Shown here one piece after another: positions 47,801 through 52,805 of a stretch of 52,805 bases of DNA. A program made the translations under genes and the position numbers. The stretch covers positions 1 to 52,805 of the forward strand of contig NZ_JANFNH010000051.1 of the NCBI RefSeq assembly GCF_024436055.1. The letters are read 5' to 3'. Numbering within the stretch: the stretch's first letter is position 1; each line of letters begins with the position of its first letter. The notes under the pieces are model-generated. The model did not search any database. It saw only the letters and a list, made by a program, of their open reading frames with translations, and was not told where the DNA came from. The DNA comes from Streptantibioticus rubrisoli. Its GTDB lineage: Bacteria; Actinomycetota; Actinomycetes; Streptomycetales; Streptomycetaceae.

Positions 47801-49614
47801 ACCGTGTCCGTGCCGTCGCCGTGCAGCAGGCGCAGCGCGGTGACGCGACCAGCCTCAGTGTCGGTCGCGATGCGGTAGCCACCGCTGTGGACGATCTCCC
47901 GTGGTGTGCCGTCCTCGTTGTAGCCGAAGTCAATGCGGTGGCCGTTGCGGTCATCGATGGCCCGCACCGGCAGTCGGACGTAAGACCCGGTGCCTGCTGG
48001 CGCCGCGCTGAGTGGGGCGAATTCCAGGGTCTGGCCGCGTTCCGGCACGGATATGCGCATCGCGCCGCCCGAGCCGCCGTCCCAGGTCAGCGGCCAGCGA
48101 GGGCCGGTGATCGGCAGGGTGGCAACGCCCGGTTGCGGTACGGGGTAGGGCACCAGCCTGCCGTCCGGGGCGGCATAGACCACGCCCTCCCCATCGATCT
48201 CCAGCCGCTGGTCGAGGGTGGAGGCCCAGGAAGTGCCGAACCAGCCGCCAGCGCGGTATGACGACAGATGCGTCCGGTTGATCAACAGCGGTAGGGCGCC
48301 GGGGAGTTCGACATCGGTCTGCCGCATCGACACCACACCGGTCGCGATGTCGACCGGGTCGTTGCACTCGGTGATGTCCTTCGAGCCGCGCGTCGTCTCG
48401 GCGGGGTTGTGTGCACCGTTACGCGCGGACTCGGCGGCACGTTGCTCGGCCTCGGTCAGGTCCCGGGTCATGTTTTCCGCGACATCGGGGACGACGGACT
48501 CCGGTGCGCTGGCGCCGTCGGTGGCGACGGCGCTGGTCAGGTTGAACAGCAGATTGCCGGACGCGTCTCCCGGGTCGGTACCCCAGCCGGAGCCGACCAC
48601 CGACTTCACCAGGTCCATCGGATGGTTGCCCGCGTGCAGCAGCCCCGCAGCGACCGCGTTCGTGTGGTCGAGCCACATGGCCGGATGGGTGAGGTTGTAC
48701 GGGTCCGTCGGATTCACGCTGCGGACGAACTTCAGGAAGTCCGCACCCGCGCCCAGGAATCCCATGCCGACGTGCTCGTAGGTCAACCCACCAGCGAGCA
48801 TCACATCTTCGTAGTCACCGGCCATCCGACGGGCGAACGTCGGTGTTCTGGGGGCCAGTTCGGCCGCCGAGTTCACCTTGGCCATCGCCGCGTCGCCTTC
48901 GGCGTCGCGCTGGCGCCTTGCCTCGTCGAGGATCTCCTGGGCCGCCTTCATCCCCGCTTCGCCGGGATCATGGAACGTGCCGGGTTTGGCCGGTGTGTGC
49001 GCGGCATCGACGTGGGATCCCAGGCTGGCGTTGTACGCGTCGACCTGCTTGTTGTACGCGGCCCGCGCGTCCTCGGACTTCTTCTTGGCCGCCGCGTACG
49101 TCTCCAGCGCCTGACGGGCCTTTTCCTGGGCCCACTCCACTGTTTGCGCGAAGCCCAGCAGGGTCTTGCTCGCCGTCTCACACGCTTCCGCGGCCGTCAG
49201 CCACTGTTTCGGATGCGGGGTGAACGACTTGCGGAACTCGTCGGCCGCCTGGCCCTTCCAGTGCTGCGGATCCAGCCGTTGCAAGCCGTTACCGGTCTCC
49301 CGGAACGCACCGGCGAACGTCTCCAGCGCTTCCGCGGAATCACGGATGGCCTTGGGATCGCCGTGGATCAAGTCCCTTGGGTCCTTGGTCTGCCCCAGCT
49401 CCATCTCCGGCACATCAGCGCCCAGGCCATCGGCGAACTGGTCGCCGAGGCGGTCCACATCCCGAGCCGCCGAATGCAGACCCACCGCGTTGAGCCCATC
49501 GCCCACGCCGTGGGCGGCTCCGTCGACCACATTGCCGACGAGCTTCTTTCCCTTGTCGAGGAGATGCTCCGCCTTGTCGCCCCAGTGATTGAGGTCGTCC
49601 ATGAAACCGCTCAC
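44884..49614 (-). CDS. Rhs-repeat polymorphic toxin with WXG-like N-terminus
   Basis: A 1576-residue toxin. Residues 1-230 are a helical type VII-like signal module (DDLNHWGDKAEHLLDKGKKL, then LDPQHWKGQAADEFRKSF, a WxG). A DUF6531 domain lies near 417-490 (NDPVDIATGVVSMRQTDVEL). From about 590 to 1330 there are over 20 YD/Rhs repeats (YDAAGRLT-type), then the Rhs core end RYYDPQTAHYLSLDPLGL and a second DPLGL. The last 126 residues (1451-1576) are the variable toxin: PEAIAKRSAANKAYYETPQD, VYGAIGAPRGAQRWRGSAIY, ILVDRDGNIAYVGRTKTGAH. Its DNA (44884-45263) is AT-richer than the rest. I cannot assign the toxic activity. The start is GTG at 49614; ATG at 49602 is possible. A helical partner gene lies 52 bp upstream and a putative immunity gene 97 bp downstream. 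Confidence 0.93.
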   Translation of the reverse strand: MSGFMDDLNHWGDKAEHLLDKGKKLVGNVVDGAAHGVGDGLNAVGLHSAARDVDRLGDQFADGLGADVPEMELGQTKDPRDLIHGDPKAIRDSAEALETFAGAFRETGNGLQRLDPQHWKGQAADEFRKSFTPHPKQWLTAAEACETASKTLLGFAQTVEWAQEKARQALETYAAAKKKSEDARAAYNKQVDAYNASLGSHVDAAHTPAKPGTFHDPGEAGMKAAQEILDEARRQRDAEGDAAMAKVNSAAELAPRTPTFARRMAGDYEDVMLAGGLTYEHVGMGFLGAGADFLKFVRSVNPTDPYNLTHPAMWLDHTNAVAAGLLHAGNHPMDLVKSVVGSGWGTDPGDASGNLLFNLTSAVATDGASAPESVVPDVAENMTRDLTEAEQRAAESARNGAHNPAETTRGSKDITECNDPVDIATGVVSMRQTDVELPGALPLLINRTHLSSYRAGGWFGTSWASTLDQRLEIDGEGVVYAAPDGRLVPYPVPQPGVATLPITGPRWPLTWDGGSGGAMRISVPERGQTLEFAPLSAAPAGTGSYVRLPVRAIDDRNGHRIDFGYNEDGTPREIVHSGGYRIATDTEAGRVTALRLLHGDGTDTVLMRYGYDAAGDLVEVFNSSDTPLRFGYDRDGRLTSWQDRNGTAYSYTYDEQGRCGRTDGSDGFMSGEMAYDEQSRTTVYTNSLGQTTTYRYNAAYKLVAETNPLGHTSYREWDTDGRLLLAETDPLGHTTRYTYDADDNLTTIQLPDGSEAHATYNALGQPVEVTEPDGAVWRHTYDEVGNRLTTTDPTGAETRYTYDAHGHLASVTDALGNTQRITCDAAGLPISITDPLGHSTTLRRDSFGRVIEVTDPLGHTTRMGWTTEGKPAWREQPDGAREEWKWDGEGNLLAHTDPAGNTTRHTTTHFDLPTSRTDPDGTVYDFAYDTDLRLTGVTNPQGLTWSYEYDAAGRLVAETDFNGRRLSYAHDAAGQLVSRTNGACETLTFTRDTLGRTTASRADDGTETTFAYDASGRLTRAVNPDAEVVWQRDALGRVLTETTNGRTIRYAYDAAGRRTERTTPGGAVSHWTYDAAGRPTELRTDAGKLAFVYDAAGREVQRRIGDDVHLTQAWDAANRLTTQSLTAQAQGEDVLLQHRTYAYRPDGLLTEIRELTSGTRHFTLNRTGRVTAVTAHGWTETYAYDEAGNLTNAEAPAHPAAGNREFTGTLIRKAGRTTYEHDPQGRLVRKTRKLLNGQTRTWLFSWNAEDRLTDAVTPDGERWHYSYDPLGRRIAKRRLAADGSAAETTTFVWDDTRIAEQTLNDGPTTTWDYAPGTHRPIAQTDREAPTDPNSLIARLGEPAQFHAAVTDLTGNPTELITADGTVIWQIRTTLWGTPLPAPTADTNVDCPLRFPGQYHDAETDLNYNYFRYYDPQTAHYLSLDPLGLRPTPNPATYVHNPTAWIDPLGLTPCPSQWTPDENYSPEAIAKRSAANKAYYETPQDIHDLVNDVVGDPNYPQRMTGPAGNRRPDVYGAIGAPRGAQRWRGSAIYDNGDPLSQARILVDRDGNIAYVGRTKTGAHNYNQIIPYPWAKRP

Positions 49615-49666
49615 GGGCGGTCATCACCCCCGTTGTCGAACATCCGGGCCATCCACGTACCAGCGC

Positions 49667-50248
49667 TTACCTGGAGCCGGAGTCATCAGAGGTGAGGTCG
49701 GCAATCGTGCGCGTCGTGACGGCTGCGGGGTTCGACTGCAGCCAGTCCTTGCTTTCCGCCTTCCAGGTCTTCTCGACGTCCGTGTTCGCCTTCAGCAAGG
49801 ACTGCTCGCTGTAGTCGGCGTGCCGGATCTGGTTGATGGGGTTGTCCGCCCACACCTGGCCCCACGACTCCTTCGACACCTGCTCATCGGAGGCGTCCGG
49901 GTTGCCCACCGCGGCGGCCACCACGTTCTTGAACTTGCCCTGGACGTACTGGTCCTCCTCGTGGAAGCTCCCAGCCGCGAGGCCCAACCGCGCCGCGAAC
50001 TCGTTCCCGTCATGGACCAGCGTCCGCACACCCCACTCCCAGCGGTCACCGAACCCCTTCAGTGCCGAGGTCAGCCCGGCGTGCCCCAACTTCAGCCCGG
50101 TCAGTTCAATGCCGGAGAAGCCCCGGCCGACCTCGGCCGACTCCACGATCCCCAGCTTCTTCAACTCCCCGAGCGTGGCTGTCAGGCCCTCCGCGGTCAT
50201 CCGCAGCGCCTCGGGATCCACATGAAGATCCTTGTCCTTACCACCCAT
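49667..50248 (-). CDS. Helical WXG-like partner of the Rhs toxin
   Basis: A 193-residue protein with mostly helical text: DLHVDPEALRMTAEGLTATL, then GELKKLGIVESAEVGRGF, ISGLKLGHAGLTSAL-like segments and DRWEWGVRTLVHDGNEFAAR. The last helix region ends in an acidic tail (TIADLTSDDSGSR). Layout and position, 52 bp before a large toxin with a WxG N-terminus, match the small helical partners needed for type VII export of LXG or Rhs toxins. The family itself is not named with confidence. The start is ATG at 50248 with GGGG 5-8 bases upstream. Confidence 0.75.
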   Translation of the reverse strand: MGGKDKDLHVDPEALRMTAEGLTATLGELKKLGIVESAEVGRGFSGIELTGLKLGHAGLTSALKGFGDRWEWGVRTLVHDGNEFAARLGLAAGSFHEEDQYVQGKFKNVVAAAVGNPDASDEQVSKESWGQVWADNPINQIRHADYSEQSLLKANTDVEKTWKAESKDWLQSNPAAVTTRTIADLTSDDSGSR

Positions 50249-50356
50249 GACACCCCCTGGTACCGGTCACCACATGCGCCTCGGACGTCATCTGACCTTA
50301 CTGGCAAGGGAATTCGCGGCGTGCGGCGGAGCCGCGCCCGCCTTCCGTGAGGCGTT

Positions 50357-50995
50357 TCAGCCGTCCGCACCGACCCTTTGCCGGATGTGCTCCGGAAGTG
50401 GGTAGTGCCGCTCGGCCGGAAGTTTCCGGGTCGCTTCGTCGGTGAGGCCGTGCCGTACGTCGGAGTGGATCGAGTGGGCGAGTTCGGTCACGTCAGTGAT
50501 GCTGACGATCCAGTCGCGCACGTAGCGTTCCACCGCTTCGCCGGAGAGGCCGATCTGGATCGCTCTGATGGGGAGTTGGGCGAGGGAGAGTGAACGCTCG
50601 GGATCCCACTGGATGCGTACGGGGCTTTCGCTGATCTCCCGCCGCCAGGCGTCCGCGTCCGGATGCACCGCACGGTCGAAGTGGCTCAACGCCGAGTGGG
50701 CCAGCGCCCATTCGAAGCCCCCTCGGGTGATCTCGACGGCGAGCACGTGCTCCTGATTCGGTTTGGTCGCCCACCCCGACCGGTACATCATCCAAAGGAA
50801 GGACGGTTTGATCCAGGTCATCCGCTCGACCTTGAACGGCGCCACAAAGGTCCCGGCCCGCACGGCCCGCGCCGCGATCTCCTGCGGGTATGCCTGGTAG
50901 ACCGTGACGCTGCATTCGCCGTAGACAGCCCTCACAGTACGCGTGGGAGTTTCCGCTCCGGCCTCAGGAATCCCCCGCCGACTTGTGCCCATCAT
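50357..50995 (-). CDS. DUF4291 protein
   Basis: A 212-residue protein of unknown function. The DUF4291 hallmark is clear: RAVYGECSVTVYQAYPQEIA, then FKVERMTWIKPSFLWMMYRS, GWATKPNQEHVLAVEI. GAGGGA lies 9 bases before the first of two ATGs at 50995; the frame is open to 51070, but the conserved part begins after residue 15. Members occur scattered across bacteria and fungi, often singly, so no context helps. It stands alone, 108 bp upstream of the Rhs partner gene on the same strand. Confidence 0.88.
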   Translation of the reverse strand: MMGTSRRGIPEAGAETPTRTVRAVYGECSVTVYQAYPQEIAARAVRAGTFVAPFKVERMTWIKPSFLWMMYRSGWATKPNQEHVLAVEITRGGFEWALAHSALSHFDRAVHPDADAWRREISESPVRIQWDPERSLSLAQLPIRAIQIGLSGEAVERYVRDWIVSITDVTELAHSIHSDVRHGLTDEATRKLPAERHYPLPEHIRQRVGADG

Positions 50996-51519
50996 TACTC
51001 GTAGTCCCTCGATCAGCGGCTCACGGCCCGGTGTAGAACTCCGCGCGACGGCGGTGACGTTGCGGTTCACGATATCGTCGCGCTCCCCGCCCCAACCGGC
51101 CGCGTCTTGCGGGGAGTTCGGTCGTCACGGCCTCGATCGGCGTCGCCGTCGCGGGCTCGGCCCAGGGGTAGTTGAAAGTGGATCGAACTGTCGACTCGGC
51201 GAGCCCGAGCGGTACCCGGATCGACGATGGCGACGCAGGCCGCCTCCGTCGGCAGTCCATGCGGCATCTGCGGTGCTCCGGGTCGTTCCGGCACGGGGGT
51301 GCCCGTACCCTGGAGGTATACGTCTGCTCCCGCATGAGGGAGCCGCCCACGTCGGCCCCGCCGGGTGTGGGGACGCTGGGTCATCCCCGGTAGCCCGGGT
51401 GGCCCGGTACTGGAGTCCCACCGGGTGGGGAGTTCGACGCCGCCGGGGTGTCTGCCCACGTGCGAGCTTTGCTTCCGCGGTAACTCAAGCCGGTTTCGGA
51501 ATGAGAAAAGGAGCGGTCC
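50996..51519. other. Intergenic region without a supported gene
   Basis: Several frames are open on the minus strand (for example 51021-51350) but none shows a ribosome site, normal codon use or recognisable text. It presumably contains the promoters of DUF4291 and of the small secreted gene. Confidence 0.5.
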
Positions 51520-51807
51520 ATGCGTACGCATCTCACAAGAGCAGCCGTCGCGGCGGCCGCGCTACCCGCCATGCTCCTCGGCTCGGGCGCGGGAATCGCC
51601 TCTGCCACCCCCCGGGCGCCCGTCGTCCACCAGGTCGTACGGATCCAGCACCAGCCACCCCGTCAGCTCGTATGCCTGCCAGCGCCCGGTCACTGGGTGC
51701 GGAGGGTGTGGTACGGCAACAACCCGGGGTTCCTCTGGGTCTGGATTCCAACCCGTCCGATCTGCTTCGTTGGCGGACCGATAGGCCCGTTCACCGTTGG
51801 TTACTGA
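51520..51807 (+). CDS. Small secreted protein
   Basis: A 95-residue exported protein. The signal peptide (RTHLTRAAVAAAALPAMLLG, ending about GIASA-TP) leaves about 65 mature residues with two cysteines (LVCLPAPG and PICFVGG) that may form a disulfide around a Trp/Tyr-rich core (HWVRRVWYGNNPGFLWVWI). I do not recognise a family. AAAAGGAG lies 6 bases before the ATG. Like the next gene it is on the plus strand and exported, in an accessory end of the window. Confidence 0.75.
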   Translation: MRTHLTRAAVAAAALPAMLLGSGAGIASATPRAPVVHQVVRIQHQPPRQLVCLPAPGHWVRRVWYGNNPGFLWVWIPTRPICFVGGPIGPFTVGY

Positions 51808-52165
51808 CGGCGATGTCATGGAGAGCGGCTTGACCTGGGCCTTCGTTTCCCATGTGCTGACTGGCACTTGTGTTACGGGGACGCCTCGCCAGAAAGGGGT
51901 GACTCCCCGTCAGCTCGTGTACCGTTCTAATTGTGGACGCTTCAATCTCCACCCCACAAACTGCGGGCCGTTCGGCCCACTTGACATGCGCCAGGCATGG
52001 AGCGAGTGTCGAAGTAAGGGAACATGCGTGTAGTTACCCGGGGATGTGCGGTGCGCATCCAAGAGGGGTGTGCGGTGCGCATCCAGCGGCGGTGATGTCA
52101 TCGCCCAACGCGAAATGAGTTTCTGAGTATCCAGAACTCCACCCCCATCCCCTCAGGGGAGAACC
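51808..52165. other. Intergenic region with a short direct repeat
   Basis: No well-supported gene; an ORF at 51797-52033 is Cys-rich but lacks a ribosome site. TGTGCGGTGCGCATCCA occurs at 52045-52061 and 52069-52085 (24 bp period). ACGGGGA/TCCCCGT near 51877-51912 may form a hairpin after the secreted gene. Confidence 0.5.
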
Positions 52166-52805
52166 ATGAAGAAGATTCTGGCACGAAGTGTCTGTGTTGC
52201 TGCGGCCTCGTGCGCGATATCGGGTTTGTATGGTGTTTCGGCGGGGGTAGCCGGTGCTACTCCTCACGACACCCGCGCAACGATCAGCCGTTCGGTTCCG
52301 AAAGTGCACACCGCCTTCTGCTTCAACAGGTTTGGTCGCAGGATTCCGTGTGTGAGGCCTGTAGTCCTGCTAACCGGCCCGGCGCCCGCCGTTGCTGCCG
52401 CAGCGCCAGCCATTATCCAAAAGATCACCAACACTGCTATTAGCGGTACTGGCGGTGCTGGTGGTCCTGGTGGCACGGGCGTCAAGGTCCCCGCTGGGAC
52501 TCCTGTACCTACCGGTCCGGTGACCGGTACTGGTGGCGCTGGTGGCGCTGGTGGTACGGGCGTGCAGGTTACTCCCGGGGCTCCCGCGCCTACTGGTCCG
52601 GTGACCGGTACTGGTGGCGCTGGTGGCGCTGGTGGTACGGGCGTGCAGGTTACTCCCGGGGCTCCCGCGCCTACTGGTCCGGTGACCGGTACTGGTGGCG
52701 CTGGTGGCGCTGGTGGTACGGGCGTGCAGCTTGCTCCTGGGGCCGGTGCGCCTGCTGCTGGGCCGGTGACCGGTACTGGTGGCGCTGGTGGCGCTGGTGG
52801 TACGG
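52166..52805 (+). CDS. Exported glycine-rich 27-residue-repeat protein (partial, runs off the window)
   Basis: The frame is open from ATG 52166 to the end, 213 codons so far. A signal peptide (MKKILARSVCVAAASCAISG, cleavage near GVAGA-TP) is followed by a 60-residue head with two cysteines (AFCFNRFGRRIPCVRPVVL) and a hydrophobic AAAAPAIIQKI stretch. The rest is a near-perfect repeat of 27 residues: TGPVTGTGGAGGAGGTGVQ, then VTPGAPAP, four copies to the edge. The Gly-Gly-Ala runs resemble mycobacterial PGRS regions, and the Pro-rich joints resemble linker repeats. GGGGAGA lies 4 bases before the ATG. Third positions are rich in T (GGT, GCT, ACT), unusual in this genome. It may be a surface or matrix protein; function unknown. 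Confidence 0.8.
   Translation, partial: MKKILARSVCVAAASCAISGLYGVSAGVAGATPHDTRATISRSVPKVHTAFCFNRFGRRIPCVRPVVLLTGPAPAVAAAAPAIIQKITNTAISGTGGAGGPGGTGVKVPAGTPVPTGPVTGTGGAGGAGGTGVQVTPGAPAPTGPVTGTGGAGGAGGTGVQVTPGAPAPTGPVTGTGGAGGAGGTGVQLAPGAGAPAAGPVTGTGGAGGAGGT
52514..52805 (+). repeat. 81 bp tandem repeats in the glycine-rich gene
   Basis: GGTCCGGTGACCGGTACTGG recurs at 52514, 52595 and 52676 (81 bp period). A variant (GGGCCGGTGACC) lies at 52760 after one extra codon. Units 1-3 are almost identical at the DNA level, which suggests recent expansion; the array continues beyond the window. Confidence 0.95.

Noticed and set aside
51797-52033. 78-codon Cys-containing frame
   Set aside because: It overlaps the stop of the preceding gene, lacks a ribosome site and matches no family I know.

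Overview
The window looks like part of the core chromosome of a Streptomyces or close relative. GC is very high with strong GC bias at third codon positions, GTG starts are common, and the gene content and order (glnA2, nadE, glnE, glnA, RDD protein, DUF4191 protein, lipA, lipB, sucB, lpdA, pepA) match, from memory, the conserved nitrogen and lipoate neighbourhood of S. coelicolor read from about SCO2241 to SCO2179. No CRISPR array, rRNA, complete tRNA or intact insertion sequence was seen.

Layout. 1-7.4 kb: NAD synthetase, a Tat-exported multicopper oxidase with a DUF6153 membrane protein, an alpha/beta hydrolase, and the glutamine-synthetase-like glnA2. 7.4-12.4 kb: an accessory block with softer base composition. 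It holds a regulator fragment, a membrane-anchored receiver-domain protein, a DUF7660 protein, a two-gene cassette (HTH-DUF488 plus an unnamed CxxxxCxGH/DWE protein) behind an AT-rich palindrome, and a membrane-anchored Nudix-like protein. 12.4-18.4 kb: secreted phosphoesterase, glnE, PAP2 protein, and a decayed 3' end of a GH13 alpha-glucosidase beside a Streptomyces repeat element. 18.4-23.8 kb: membrane proteins (sigma-like/TM fusion, rhomboid-like, MurJ-like, SPW). 23.9-29.3 kb: glnA with a two-box GlnR operator, RDD, DUF4191, a small conserved gene, lipA and lipB, with a 5 x 22 bp tandem repeat. 29.8-36.5 kb: regulators and oxidoreductases. 36.7-41.8 kb: sucB, lpdA and pepA. 42-52.8 kb: an accessory end with an XRE/DUF397 pair and a divergent anti-sigma-type ATPase around a palindrome, a Rhs polymorphic toxin with a WXG-like partner and a candidate immunity gene, DUF4291, and two small exported proteins. 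The last is a glycine-rich 27-residue-repeat protein that runs off the window.

Working together. GlnA makes glutamine; GlnE can adenylylate it at Tyr397, which is present; GlnA2 lacks that tyrosine. Sequences matching the GlnR pattern sit in front of glnA and glnA2, with a weaker match before the small gene at 26951. LipB and LipA build the lipoyl cofactor carried by SucB and re-oxidised by LpdA. The accessory blocks are the most likely places for undescribed biology, above all the DUF488 cassette, the Rhs tail with its neighbours, and the glycine-rich repeat protein. All family assignments come from reading motifs, with no database search.
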